64,000 nucleotides of DNA, from contig CM066730.1 in assembly GCA_033961575.1 (NCBI GenBank), positions 133,610,023-133,674,022 of the forward strand, written 5' to 3'. The position numbers and the translations under genes are program-made. Position 1 is the first letter of the stretch, and each line of letters starts with the position of its first letter. Under the pieces are notes generated by a model that made no database searches, had not been told where the DNA came from, and worked only from the letters and a program-made list of their open reading frames with translations. Below are positions 13,201 through 28,200 of the stretch, in pieces. The stretch comes from Aselliscus stoliczkanus (lineage: Eukaryota; Chordata; Mammalia; Chiroptera; Hipposideridae).

Positions 13201-16200
13201 TACACCTAGGTTTTCAGGCCACTAATGGTGCTTATGGAGGAATCACAGCACTGTTATTAAGAGTAACTAAGTGAGCTCTGAGTCACAAAAGCCTCTCCCG
13301 GAGCTATTAGCCAAACCACGGAAAACCAAGGGTAAAGGAGAATGCCTCATAAGTTGAACATTAGCCGAAATTCTCTCTTTTGACCTATTAAAATGCCAAA
13401 CAGTTAAAGCATGAATAGCATGGTAATAAAATAACTCCCATTTATATTTGGGATTCAACATTGTCAAGTACAGTGTGAGGCATCCCTCATTCTCATTATA
13501 TCATTCAACATGGGAATTATTCTCTCTGTTGTGCATATGAGGCTCAGAGAGGTCATGGAAAATAATAATAATAAAAGTATTTAACATTTATTGAGCCCAT
13601 CCGATACCATGTGCCAGGAACTATTCTAAGAGTTTCACATATATTATTTAATGTAACCCTTAAATTATTATTTGAGATAGATCCTAATATCCCTTTCATA
13701 GGTGAGGAAACCAAGGCAAAGGGAACTTGTTTATAGTCCTACAAACAGTAAATGGCAAATCTACTTTTTCAGAGTGGAATCCCATCTTAGGAGGCGGTTG
13801 GGTTCTCAAGTTGGCACATGAGGCCAAAAATCACTAGTAATTATTTGAAAAAGCTGCCTTTGCAGAGCCTATATACCAATAGATTCATTAAAACTATAGT
13901 TGCTGGGGCCAGCCGAGTGGTGCGGTGGTTGGGCTCTGGCTTGGGAAGCCAGCAGCCCCGGTTCGGGTCCCACATGTGAGGGCCAGTAACACTGCCCTCA
14001 AAACAAAACAAAACAAAACAAAACAAAACAAAACAAAACAAAACAAAACAAAACAAAACAAAACAAAAAAGACTGTTTGAGCCGGCCGAGTGGTGCGGTG
14101 GTTAAGCGCTGGCTTGGGAAGCCAGGGGCCCTGGTTCGGGTCCCACAGATGAGAGCCAGTGACACTGTCCTCAAAAAGAAAAAAAAAAAATTACAGTTGC
14201 TTTGGTTGAAAACCAGAAGCAGTGGTTGACTTGCATTCTAAACTGTGCTGAATGAAAAATATTTGGCTTTCAATACTAGAAGCTGCTCAGCTAAGGAAAA
14301 CGTTGAAATGATCAAGCCCATGGGACCATATACTGATCAAGGCAAGTGCAGGTACTTATGCCTGGAAGATACACTCATTGAGTAACTGGTGGACAGAATC
14401 CAGGATTTATATAGCCATTTAACTCTCATTAAACTCAAATAACTAAACTTGTGCAGATTAAATACATTATAAAAACTAACCAGATGAGGGAATTGAACCC
14501 AGGTTTTTCTAACTTGAAAGCCCATCATGTTTCCATCATGGTTCACTTCGACTGACACCATGAATATTTATAAACAAACTAAATGAAAATTCATCCACCC
14601 ATCCAAATTCCAACAAAAACATGTGTACATACATACATACATGAGCATAAATATCTACACTTCTGTGGCAGCCTCCTTCTCTCCCCCACTGAACAAAAAG
14701 AATACTATATAGAAGGAAAAGCTAATGGCTCTTGATAAATGACTGGCCACATGGGGAAACCCTGATGGAATACCAGCGACTATGTAACACACACATGGAC
14801 CACTGTTTTCTCCCTGCCTCCCAACAATACCTTTCGGCACCCATTCCAGCCCATTCATTGTCATCCAAGACCAAGGTGACTACTGTCCCCTCAAATAAAC
14901 CACCTTTGTTTACTTTTTCTCAACCGATTCGAATATGTAGGAGGGATGACAAGTCTTGCTATTCAGACAATAGTAGAGGTACACCTGACAGACAGGTCTG
15001 TTAACGAAAACCATTGAAAAAAATCTATGCTAAATGAGTGTTTACTTGTTTATATGTGAAATATACGTGATGGTAGCAGCTGACGGAGCCAAGCAGATAC
15101 AATACTCGGCAAAGGCAGGGCCCTGCATTGCATGGAGACACAGGTCAGATTGAAATTCCTCACAGTATTGCTTCTCAATTCTTATTCCCAGTGAACCTGT
15201 GTTAGAAGAATTCTACTGAATGTCAATCATTTGATATATAATGAGGACCAGTGAAAAACATAAACTTAAGCAAAAAAAAAATCTGTTTCTTATAAATTTT
15301 AAGGCATCATTACAGGTACCAGTCAAAATATAGTCTTTCTTGGTTGCTAGGGAAAAACAGCTATTTGTATAATGAAGGGATTAAACATGTTTTCAACGTG
15401 GTTGACTTGCCTCTCCACCCAACAAGTTCACTGACATTTGTAGCTTAAATACTGAAATTGCAGAAGCAGGAAATATAAAGCACTCCAAGTATACTTACAG
15501 TGATACTGACGTTTTTATAGCAATCCTGGAAAATCAAATTTCAAAATGCCTTTTTATGTTTCAAGAGGCAGTGCAAGGACAAAGGAAAAACAACAAACTC
15601 CTATATGATTCTAAAGAATTAGACCCAAATTCAAGAGGTAATAAATTTGATGTCTTGATATTTTTTTCTTGCACTAAAAATGCTCCTTTCCTTTGGAAAA
15701 CACTATTAATGATAATTGTCAGACTCCTATTGTTATTTCTTTGGTTTAAGACTGGCATTTCTACAAACTGCTCTACTGAATCTCAGCTTTCTTTTTCTTC
15801 TTCATAGCATCATCATGGATGCCAAGAACAGGGCTAAGAGCTTTTCATCAACTCATCCATGATAACCTTGTGAAGTAGTATTATCCCCATTTTATAGATG
15901 TCAGAAGGAAGCACAGGGAATCCAAAATGACACAGCTAGAGAAGATATTCACACCCCAGTTTGTCTCATCTTCAAAGATCATGCTTTTGCCATTAATCTT
16001 TAGTGTCTATTATTCTATTCAAATTTTCAAAATACCCTTGCTGTGTTTAAGAAATGAATAAAATTAATTAAATGTTACCTGGATGAATGAATTGTATGAC
16101 TGATGGTCACCACATAGCCAGCTCCTCCAACGTCTAAGTAAGGGCCAGTCAAAGAAATCAAACCAGGATTTGCTACTGCATGGAGATACCTAATGGAGAC

Positions 16201-19200
16201 CAAACAAATTCATGTTATTTTAGGGTATAAACAACAACTTTGTAAATTTCAAAGAAAACTGAGCTTGTAACTATAAAAAGCATTTATTATAAATTGGGCC
16301 CATGTTACATTAAAATTCAAAAGGATTCCTATCTTTCATGTCTAACGGTAGTATTAACACAAGAAGTCAAGAAAATCTAAAATTCTCTCTTAAAAAGGAT
16401 ACTGAACTCAGTATATATCTGAGCTTCTATATGATCTGTAGTATAGATGTTTTAGAGGCTAAAATAAAAGAAATGAATGAATGACATAGAAACAAATACA
16501 ATTTGGCAAATAAAAATGCCTCCTGGATTGGTGAGGGTAGAAGAACAGGCAGTAAAAATAATAGTCAACTCATTAGTGACTTTAGTTACCAAGCAGCACA
16601 AGACTAGAAATATTGTTTTTATGCCTAAGTCACCCCCCAGTATACCACCTGACTAAAGCTTGTTTTTGAAAATCAAAGTAAAAGAAAAGCCCAGAAATAA
16701 AAAAAGTTTTTTGATTTTATACAAGTTCATTTCTCATAGGTCATACACGAGCTGTAATTTGATGCCATCATCATGGGTGATGACATTAAGTATACCCATG
16801 ATAGACATTGCACGCAAGATAGGAATCAAGCAAACCATAAGGAATTGAAATGGCTGAGCATAAAGCCTTTCAGTCTCAAAATTTCAATGAAGAGATAAAA
16901 ACACTGTACACAGAGAAAACCCACAAAGCTGTTGTTAATGCATTTAAAAAACTGTTCAAAAACATGTTTACACTGCCATTGAAAGTATCTTCTTTAATGT
17001 GACTGCCCCAAGTTGTTTTATTCTATGTGTATATCATGTCTCTCCAGGATTTGGGGGGAACCTTTGATAATGGAAGCCCCCTAAAACTCACCATTGTCTC
17101 CTAGTGGGATCAAATGCTTTGTCCATGAGGGAACCAGGATAAATTCTGAGGACGCCATTGGGTGTTGCTATGTAACGGCGGACAATGTAAGTGTTCAGGC
17201 TACTCATTTCCATTTGTGTCATCCATTCATCTGTGACGTGGCTGGTAGCCATTACTTCATTTCTGACAGAGAACTGGGAAACAAAGGAAGACATAGCAGG
17301 GATCCTTTAAGACTCACATGAAAAGAGAGTGGACGGCTGGCAGGGCTTCCCAAAGCTCTCTTGCAGAGGAGCCAAGCCCAATTACTCCTTAAAAATCTTT
17401 CCACAGCACATGGATACAGCCAAACTTGGTGAAAACAAAAGCTTACTGAGCTTACTGAAACATAGTTCATGGATGTGTGAAAGTGTGATTTACTCAATTG
17501 TTCATCCTAGTTAGGCTTTCTATGTGTGAGAGGAAAGATCCCATAGTGAAGCGTTATACACACACACAGCTCACTTTCTTCTCCTTAAACTTCATCACAA
17601 TATCTCAAAAGAAAATAGGGGTGCTTTACTTCTTTCCCCTGGGTAAAATGGGGCAGGGAAAGTGCTCCTGGTCTCTAAATCACACCCCCCCACCTAGAAA
17701 ACCCCTAGTGCATACAGGGCTTACAAGAGAGTCTTCATCTGCCTCACAGAGCTTCTTAATCCATCAGACAGGGCATCACTGCCCAGCCTCCCCTGGGCCA
17801 CATACTCTGCCTTTCTGGCTCTCCAGCTGAGAGGCACAGATCCAGAGCGTCCCACCTCAAAGGTTCGCTGCCAGCATCCCCTTCCAGGCCTGTGCAGGGG
17901 GACACCAGAAATGCGGCCCCAGGCCAGCACTCACTTTGAGTCCTGGGTTAGCAATGAGGCGGGTGTTGTCACTGAGATAGGCTGTGTAGTGTTCCACCAT
18001 GCGCTTTGTCTCGGGCTGACTGAGGTGTTCATAGGGGGAGGAAAAGCTGCCAGCAGACAGCATGACGGTTGGACTTTCTGAAAGAGAAGCAAACAAAAGC
18101 AGATCTGAGAACACTGAGACTTTATCTCAGGCCCAAACAAAAGCATCACCCAGGCGCTGCCCATCTGTCAGCTACAGTGGCTTAAAGTCTTCCATAAGAA
18201 AAGCAAGGAACTCCACACAGAGCTAAAAAGGAGAAAAGCCATATTCTCTCCCTTCAGGGAGCTTACAGTCATGAGTAAACCAGAATAGAACACGTACAAG
18301 TACCTGAAATGGCATATGTTCAAAATACCTTAGACCTACGCATAATATATTTATTAGGATTGAGGCGGTTAGCATATGACATGATGCCAGACTAGGATGA
18401 ACCGGGGCTCCACCATTTCCTGGCTGTGTGATGGTGGGCAAGTTGTACTATATGTGATGTTTTTATCATCTGCAAAGTGGAGGAAATGACTGCACCAACC
18501 TTAAAGAGTGATGGTGAGAATTTTATCTGTTTATATATGTAAAGCAAATGAGCTAATAGATATAAAGCACGCAGAACAGTGCTCGGCCCATGGCAAGAGC
18601 TCTAAGTGTTAATGACTATTGTTCATATTAGTATTATCTAGGAAGAAGGAAAAATGGAACACTGGAGTCAATGCAAAAATCAAATTTAAAAAATTATTCT
18701 CATGGATGGGGACAGTCAAACTTGGCACAAACCAAAGCCTGTGGAAATACAGTAGCTACCGACACATATGTAATTGTTGGTCCTATCTGAGAGGAAAAGC
18801 CCAGCTCACTACTTAAGACAGAAATCCTCCCAATGGATTACATTATGAAACATGAATGCCACATCTTTGGCTCTGAAGTTTTCTACTGTCCAATCATATT
18901 TTTTAAAGCTTTAGAAAGCACTATCATGTGTCCTCTCTCATTTAAATTTGTGGGCCATTTTCTATTCCTGTTGTAGTTCTCACTCGTGGTATCTTATTTC
19001 CTTGTGTCCTGGTGATCTCTGACTGTGTTGGATGCTGTACTTAAAATTTGTAGGAAGTGTCACAGCCTAATAGGACAGGGATACCTTCCTCCAGGGAGGG
19101 GTGTTGTTTGATTCTGCCAGGTGCCACACCCCGAGGCAGGGCGGTAAGGTGGAAATAGTTCTCAAGAAGGAGGCAGGCAATTGGCCGAAGTGCCGCACTG

Positions 19201-22200
19201 TGGAACTTTGGTATTCAACTACTCAATGGCTAGTTAATGCTTAAGGTTCCTTAGACTACTCAGATGGCAGGAGTCTTAAGTCAAGGGTTGATTTAGTTTC
19301 AATTCACCCTTACCCTTAAGATGTAGTCTATTAGGACCTCTGCTAAAAGCATGTGTGTGTATGGGTGGTCAAAGCAAGTGGTTTTGTTAGTCTCTACCTT
19401 TTGGGGATCTAGGATTTGATTTTTGCCTCTCTCCCTACTCCAAGGAGCTGCCTAAATCACAGCTCAATTTCACAGTTGTTTCTTCTTGATTGGTAAATAT
19501 GTGCATTGCAAAAGTGGCTTTATGTGTTGGCTTTCTTCTTTAGGTTCTTATATTCTCCTAGAGATTGACTCAGTCCTAATTATCAAGTTAGTGCTCTGAT
19601 GATTTTCAAGATTTTTTTTAAAAAAATTCCCATCCAAGATTTTCAGTTGTCCTCAGTAGGATGTGTCAGAGTTACTAGTCTGTCATTATCAGATGATATT
19701 GCGTTTAGTCATGCTATGTCTCATTTATTTCTCATGATGTCATCCGGGGGTAGCCTGGGAGATTATCACTATCTTCATACCAAGGGGAAGAAAACCAGAG
19801 GTTTAAAAGATTAAGTTGCCTAGCAGTGTGCTGTGGATTCACATGTGCCAAGATCATGGGGCCCTCTGTGCAAGGGTGTGCCAGGGAAAGAGGATTATCC
19901 CTGAACCCAAAGAGATTTGGACACAGTTGGGGCGGGGGAGGGAGGGAGGAACGGAGGGAGGACAGAGGGGAGAGAGAGAAAGAGAGAGAGAGGGAGGGAG
20001 GGAGAGAGTGAGAACAACAATATAAGAATAATACAATAATATAAGAAATGTCAAAAGGCAACACATAATATTTCAGGGACTACAGAGTAGGGCCGGAGGT
20101 AAGAGGAGGAGACACTTTGGGGAGTAGGTCTTTCCTGTAGTGACAGAGACTGGGCATTTTAGAAAAGGCCAATGCAGGAAGATGAACGGAGGGAGACAAA
20201 GAACCAAGCACAATAAGACAACACCAAGGCTTTCTGTCTAGGAGGTAGACTCATATATTTCTATACATACATACATATATGCTTAACTGCAATGGATGAT
20301 AAGACTCTAGAAAATTCACTCTTTGCTTCTTTGTGTACCAAGATAGACAATGTCTCTCCTTCAGCTCTCTTGAAGGCAATGCTGATATGTAAAGACCTTG
20401 CCTCAAAATCCCTGTCATCACCCAAATTAGATGGAAATTGCTTATTTGCCTTTCCCTTTTTATATATTTTAATCATTTTGCTTTGCTTTCATTACCAGCT
20501 GATACTAAACTGCCTTGATGACCCCTTCACCTTGTCCTGGGAGGGGTTTTAACTTCCCAGGTATAGTGGAAAGAGTGCTCAGTGAAAATCAGACACTGGC
20601 CTAAGTGTGACGTAGGATCAGTCCATTGGTCCTATGCAAAGTATTTGAGTTGATAAACTCTAAATTTTCTGAGCATCTCTATTAGGCAGCACTGGCAACT
20701 GAAATACAATGCAATCCCCAAATGTAATATCAAATTTTCTAGTAGCCACAGTAAGTAAAAACAAACAGGTTAAATTAATTTTACCAGTATATGAGTATTT
20801 TATGGACTCCAATATATCCAAAACACTATCACTTTAACATGTTATCCATATAAAAAATTAAGCATTTTACATTGACAGTAAATCTCAACTTGGACTAGCC
20901 ACATTTCAAGTGCTTCATAGCCACATGTAGCTAATGGCTACCATATTGGACACTGTAGCTATGAGGGATTATCCAAAGGAAATTTTAAAAATCTGGGCTT
21001 GAGCTTTTTTTCATCTAGAAAAAAACAGCTGCACTTCACCGTCTCACATTTCAAAACAGTGACCTCAGGGTCACTAGCAGTAGTGTTTCGCTTGCTCCTA
21101 TAGCACTTAAAAGAAATCACACACATCTTGGCATTCCGGCAAGCACTGCTTAAAAATGTGAGTTAAAGGGAGTACATACTCTTTTGTATAAAAACAAAAG
21201 ACAAAACCTCCAAAACCTAAATTAAAACAAACACATGTAAATGCCAACCTTTTTCCATGGACATCTCTGGTCCGCTCCGAGTGGTCTACATTGCTGGAAC
21301 ATGTCCTAGAAGAGACTACTCAGTCCGCTTTGCTGATCTCATAGCCAGACAGAAACCATATTGGATGAGGAACCCAAACACAAGTGCTCCCATTTGGAAT
21401 AGAGACTGGTGACGTCTATCCTTGATTCTCTTCCTCCTCATGCCCCCTCTATTCAGTTTGACAGCTGTCTAATGGTTCTTAGTTATTCCTGTTTTTGAAC
21501 CCTAAGTATCCTCAACTGTGAAAAAGAGAACACCTGTCATACAACGCTGTGAGTCAACTGTGGTGTGTCAATAACACACACCGCAAATGCCTAGTATGGC
21601 CTTGGCATGTGGCGGCATGCAGTACAAGGTGGCATCATGGCATGGAAGGGGCACGAGTCCCATCTCAGCCTTGCTGCTTTCTATGTTACCTTGGGACATC
21701 ATGTATTTCCAAGAAACCCAAACTTTCTCATCTGTAATAGGTCAACTCAGATGATGAATGCAAAATACCTGGTACATAATACATGTAAATTCCCTTTTAC
21801 TTCCTTTGAATCATTTACCTATTTCCTAAGATCTTTCGAAGACAGAACTTGTGGTAGATACAGATATGCTATATAGCTATATATAGCTATATATAGCTAT
21901 ACAGGGATACTACTCTGGGGCCCCTTTTACTATTTCTCCACCTCCTACCCTGTATTCTCTCCCAATTCTCATATACCCGTATCCCCATATCTGTTTGACT
22001 CTACTAGCCCATACCTGCGACTCTCTTTGATGCACTGTCTTTGGGCTACTAAACCTCTTGGCCTAGCACCAACAGAAAGCTGAAAGTGACTAAGGAATAT
22101 GGAAATGCAGCACCTTTCCTGAGTCTGGGCAAACTCTGCCATATAATTTATAGTACAGGACTAGGCTAAGGATGGATTTCCACCCACAATTAAACTCTGT

Positions 22201-25200
22201 CTTGCTTTCTCCTCTTTCCCGATCCTGTTTACCTTACTTCCTTGCTGGTTTCTTATGAGAGTCCATCCTGAATAAATGATCAACACACACATCCTTATCT
22301 CAGTGTCTGCTGGAGAACCTGATGCGAGTTGAGGCCTCAAATTGTTTTCACATTTATATCCCCAACCTGCCGCTGCAGACATTCAACATTTCTTTTTAAT
22401 TCAAATGGATATTTATGGTGAGCTGCTATGAGTCAGATCACAAAGCAAACTGAGACGTGCAAGGGCCTTACCTAGAGTGGCCAGCTGTTTGAAGTGGAGG
22501 CAAGCACTAGGCTGGCCCAGGAGGTCTAGCCGGTGATACAGCAGCTTGCTGCTAGGAACAGTGTTGAGGTTCTTCAGTTGTTTGACAGGTATTTCTGGTT
22601 GTATCACCACAATGCAGAGAATAAAGGAAGTGTCTTGTACCTGGAAAAACCAATAAAGAATTTCTAATACAGGAAATGAAGGTGCCTGGGGACAGTGACT
22701 TGGCCTATCTTATTTTTTGCTGTCTTCTAGTCCTCAAAAAAATATTTGATGAGTCAGTGGAAGACATGAAGATGGGGTGATAGACAATATCTCTGACAAA
22801 AGGTTACATTTTATATTTTCCTTTTGGATAGAGGAACATTAATGTAGGTAAAAGAAAATCATGGAGCCAATGAAAGGATGGGAAAAATCTAATCCCTTTA
22901 AAACAGTGACTCCAGCCAACTTTTGCTTATGTAAGCTAAGGGATACAAGCTGGAACAAGGCATGAGAATACGACCCTTATTTCAGTTTGGGTTTGAAATG
23001 CATTTTAAAATACAGTTGGTTTTCCAATTGGTGTTCCAAAAATTGCCTATTTTAAAAGCCAATTGTGAATCCACATACACAGCTCACACAGAATCTGGTT
23101 GATTCATTCTATCCCCAACTTTCTCTTTTGTTGTGTGGAGATAACCAGGGTCTCCAATTCATGACAAGGACAAAACCCAGGGCTCCTTTGCAAAGCCTGC
23201 CTGACTTGTCATTTCAGGCCAGAGTAGGCAATGTGCTGTCGCACAGCCTAATTCATTAAGTGCACATGTGGAGACAGGAGTACGTTCAAATTTACTTTGC
23301 TCCTAGAAATGAATGCTTGAACAAAACTTGGTGGGAAAAAACGTCCACCGAAGTATCAAAAGCCAAGTCAAGCTGCTTAGTTCTATCTCCTTGACTTAAG
23401 AATACAACAGGGCCAAACTTCTTAAGTCCAATATATTAGGAGATGGCAGAATCTGTTTTTTACAAGATGGTTTGTAAACAAATGAAGAGTGGTAGGCAGC
23501 CAAGGCAGAACTAAAGCAGCTAAAAGGATTTACTTAATGATCAAGGAGAAATTTTTAACTAGGCAGGTTAGAGTTAAGTATAATTTAGGGTTCATGAAGA
23601 TGGTTTGCCGAATCTTTTAAAAGGCAGGAGAAATCTGCATCTTCCTGGAATTGCTTTCAAGCACTGCTATTGAGGATATTCAATTAGATTAGCAAATTTA
23701 ATCCTCTTCCTCCACCCACCAAATTAGAAAATGACAGGGTGTTCCAACCAAAGTGGATTTACGATTTCCCCTCTTCTCATCTCACATAGTCATCCTTTGA
23801 GTTTGTTTCCTGTGTTGCATGTTCCAAGGAACCAAAAGACAAAAACTTTCCCAGAATATAATTTTACAATTGGGTCTATCTTACAAGAGAAAAATAGTTA
23901 CCCTAAGTACTGAACTTATCAGGGTGATCATTTTGTAAGCTGTATAAATATCTAATCACTATGTTGTACACCTGAAATGAATATAATATTGTATGTTAAC
24001 TATAATTAAAAAAAAAAAAGATTAAAAAGGTTACCCCAAGTCTCTAAAAGCAACACTTTGTAAATATTTATGTTTATAAATTGTCCTTAGCTAGAAAGGA
24101 AAACAGATTTCAATACAGGTCTTTTTATTGTGTTCTAACATGAAAAAAATGGCCTCTGCATTTAGGAACTATGACGTATCCATCTAGAAGGGTTCTCCAT
24201 GAGTGGGAGTGGTTTTTTCCACTGACTGCCCATGGGATTCATGTTTTGAAGTGATCCATGGCTTTAAAGAATTGTAATACTTTTTGATAGTCAATACTTC
24301 TTCCTTCACAGCATGCAGCCTCCTCAAACGTGCAAAGATGGATGTGGGTCACACGATGACAGAGCAGTCATCACTTAACACTTCTAACATAATCCCTCAC
24401 GTTGTGTTTAAATGAATTCAGCAAAAGTAATCCATCAGTATCTACTATATGTATGGATGCTAAGCAGTTTAACCAATTATTCTCGGCATAAAGGAAATCT
24501 ATTTGGATTATATTTAGTAGAGGAATCTATTTTATTCTCTAAAGTAACAAAAGGGAGCTTTAAAATGTTTTCTCTTACTGCTGGGTAACCAGGCCAGCTT
24601 TTTAAATTTCAATCTCATTATTTATTAACTCTTTAATTTTTCACTTAATAGTGATGTCCTTGATAATTTCAGAACTCTGAGAAAGCTATCACTTCTATCT
24701 GAAATGATTACATCCATTTGACTAAGCAGAGTAGCCAGAATTTACCAGTATCCCTGAAGAAAAACTACCTGAAGAATGGTTCTTTCCAAAATGTTAACAT
24801 TGGGTTTATTTACTGAACAAAGAAGGTCTTTAAAATGCCTATATTGCCTTCTTTCTCTTTTAATGCCATCAGATATTTATTTTCCCAGGATGTAATTGAG
24901 TTGCTTTCAATTAGGATATACCGGAAGTAAACCATCTCCAATTTCAAATATAAAAGTACTTTTCAACCAAGTATTCTGGTGTCTGGCTTACCCTTTCTGA
25001 TGTGAAAATTAAGGAATTCATCTTTATTTAAAAGACATATAAATATAAAAAAAATAAGGGCAGATGGTGCAATCATTCTCAAAAATAAATCCTGAAAATA
25101 AGCTGACTCGAGAATTTCAAGATAGACTTCGAATATTTTTTTATTTTTTTTTGAGGGCAGTGTCACTGGCCCTCACATGTGGGACCCGAACCGGGGCCGC

Positions 25201-28200
25201 TGGCCTCCCAAGCCAGTGCTTAACCACCGCGCCACTCGGCCGGCCCTCAAGATAGACTTTGGCCTTCCTCAAATCTGTAGGATCAAATAATAAAATATCA
25301 GTAGAATTAGGCTTGTAGACGTTTCTCAAAAATTTTCTTTTATTACTTTGTTTGCTTTTGTTTCCACTGTAGAAATCACTGTTGCCATAATGATGATTTA
25401 AGGACCAACCAAGGTCAGAGGAGCGCTATGTCTGAAACCATGGTGGCTACTTCCAACTCCTATCATTCCTATGCCATATATACTGTATCGAACTGTTCAG
25501 TTGTCTGCCTTCAAAACTAGGCTGGATGCTCTATGAGGGTAGAGAGAGTATATCCTTCTTCTTTATTCTCCTTAGTGCACAGTAAAAGTTCAGTAAGCAT
25601 CTCTTAAAGGGGTGATTAAATAGGTTCATTTGGAATCAGCAGGTTAAACACCAGGTATGGCCATTCAAGAGAATCTCAAATATGACTGCCTTTGAAATTC
25701 AGTGATTAGAATTCGATGATAAAAATGGAAGTCCACTCTTCTTTTGGTCAATTACAATATCAAAGGCCCCATAACAGCAATGACTGTATGCTCAGACAAG
25801 GGAGTAAAGTACAGAAACCTAAGTAATATGGACAGTGTGTGTTAGTTCTATTTCTCTATGATTCTTTGTAGCCTACTCTCTGAATGAAGCTAGTAAAAGA
25901 AAGCTGAAGTGGGTGCCACAAGTTATGGCGAAACTGTCAATCCGCTTGTAGTGAATCTGAAGAATCCAAATTCTAATCTGAAAGTTTCTTTTCCTTGGAA
26001 TATGTCAACAGAAGGCATTTATGCTTTCATACCTCCTTTTTAATTCCCAGCTTCTGCAATCTGAGTTTAAAATAAAAACTAACATGGACATAATCTAAAT
26101 GTGTATCAATAGGGGACTGTTTAAAGAAATTTGGTTCATCTATATAATGCAATACTGTAATACATAGTCATTGAAGGTGCATGCACATGGAAAGCACACA
26201 CGTACACATACATTGATGTGCGAATAAAAACTTTCTGTAACTTGAGCAAAGTGGTTACTTCTGGGGAATGGGAGGTTAAAAGTAGGAGGGAGGGAAGGGG
26301 CATAGTTTACTGTCTACTTTATAGCCTTTTATATGGCTTGATTTATTCACCATGAACAATGACTGGCTTTATAAACAAAAAAAGAAAAAAAATGTTAAAA
26401 CATCTGTGGGATCTCTTCTTTCTCCAATCACTTTAAAACTGATGGGTAACATTATCCGACTGGCCTATGTTCCCTAGAATTCCTGCATCAAGACAAGCAC
26501 TGCACCCGCAGCTGCTCAGGCAGAGGCAACTTCCCCTCGCTCACCATCTTCCAGGCGTAGCTGACATTGTAGGCTTCCTTCCCAGTTTCTCTCAGCTTGT
26601 TTATGTGCCAGGACAGGGATGAATTCACAGGCACAGCGATAATCTGGCTGCCCAGAGGGAGGCTGCATTGGCAAACAGAACGAAATATTTCAGGTAAAAG
26701 AGAAAGTCAAGTACTTAATTAAAGGCTGGGAAGAAGCTGTGAATCAATGGCTACCTCCTAATTTGGAAAAGCAACAGAGCACATCCCTTTTGAAAGAGAT
26801 AATGTGAGATTTTCAATGGTGTAAAAGCTTGATGTCAGCTCTGCACTACAAAACATTCCTTACTCCCTTACCCCTTGTCCCTCCACCCCCAATTCTAATT
26901 CTTTCCAGAAACTAAGTTGTCTCAAATCACTCAGTTATTACTTTACAACCAAGGAGCATAAAGACTCGTTTCTCTGTAGGTTACCATCTGCCAGAATAAT
27001 GTATCACGGTTGGAAAACATCCAATCTGTTCTTTATTTCAAGAGGAAACGTTGTATATGACTGTGCTGTCGACTTGGAATGGACACTGTTTTGCCAAGCT
27101 ATTTTTTTGGCATGCTGTAAGAGCTGGTCCTCAACTTAACATTTTATTTTGCCAACATTTTTCAATTTGGTATAGCGGGAGTATTTTGTTAATGAGATAA
27201 CATATATCTGATTTTACAATGGAAGGCAATGCAAACATAGAATTTGATTTACAAGACATTTCCCCCAAATAATAGTTCCAAGAGATCTTACCTGTTACTC
27301 AAAGTAAACATATTTTTGGCTACTATTCTTAGGAAACAATTAGTGAATATGCTTTTGACAACATTACAGTAATTTACTTATCTTATATCCTATAATAAAC
27401 ACTCATATCTGACCTCAAAAGGTCCTATTCTCAGAGAAAAACATAATACCACAACCCTCACCTTTTCCTTACCTTAAGATATTTTGCCGAACCAACTCAA
27501 ATTTGGGAATATTTTCATAATGAATGATGTCAGTATGAAGAGGGGGTTCTGATAGTAAGTATGGTCTGGTAAGAGATGGGTGCATAAGTGTATACCCTGA
27601 AATGAGGAAACAAAAATACAGGCTGTGGGAAACATGTAGCAGGAAGTGCTGAATCTAATAAACATGCCGATCATTGGTTTGAAACGCAGGATACTCTGGG
27701 ATGGCTGCCCAATACTCAACTTCTCAGTATGTAACTCACCAGTCCAATAAAAACTGAACTTGTTTTATGTGTTCTTACATAAAATTTTTGAAGTGTAGAA
27801 AGATGTCTTAAATTATCAAACATCTGTGTAATCAAGAATATTTAGGGTGTACTTGGTCGTTTGGTCTTTGTTTTATAAAATGTTCCAATCTATCACATAA
27901 ACCTTAATGCTAGTAAATCTAAAGATAACCATGTAGACAAAAAAAAAAAAAATCCAAAGGATCATATTTTATTGGATTGTTGGAAAAGTCATCATGCATT
28001 TTTGCAATGAAAAACAGAAAAAAATACGTCATGACTTTTCCAACAACCCAATCTGTGTCATTCTATCCTCAAGTCTAATTTCCTAATGTTACAAATAACT
28101 GTTACTCTCCCCTCAACACAACATAGAAACACATGAATAATTTTTAGATTCGTCCTGTTATCTTATGACATTCTACTACAAATAATAGTCCTAGTCACAG

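Larger units (their letters stand above)
10162..16078. other. CACHD1 intron 12 (5,917 bp)
   Basis: Holds several MIR copies, one L1 3' end with a 16-bp target-site duplication, and a pair of adjacent SINEs, all listed separately. Between them no coding signal was seen. Confidence 0.8.
18078..22471. other. CACHD1 intron 9 (4,394 bp)
   Basis: Holds a MIR, a hAT-like element, a purine-rich low-complexity tract and an A/T palindromic microsatellite (listed). The stretch 18,935-19,560 looks like an old interspersed repeat that I cannot name. Confidence 0.7.
22641..26544. other. CACHD1 intron 8 (3,904 bp)
   Basis: Holds an L1 tail, a short SINE, an L2 3' end and an old L1 segment (listed); the rest is AT-rich without recognisable content. 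Confidence 0.75.

Noticed and set aside
13841..14056. Open frame with repeated F-C-F-V-L-F
   Set aside because: Translation of the (AAAAC)n SINE tail.
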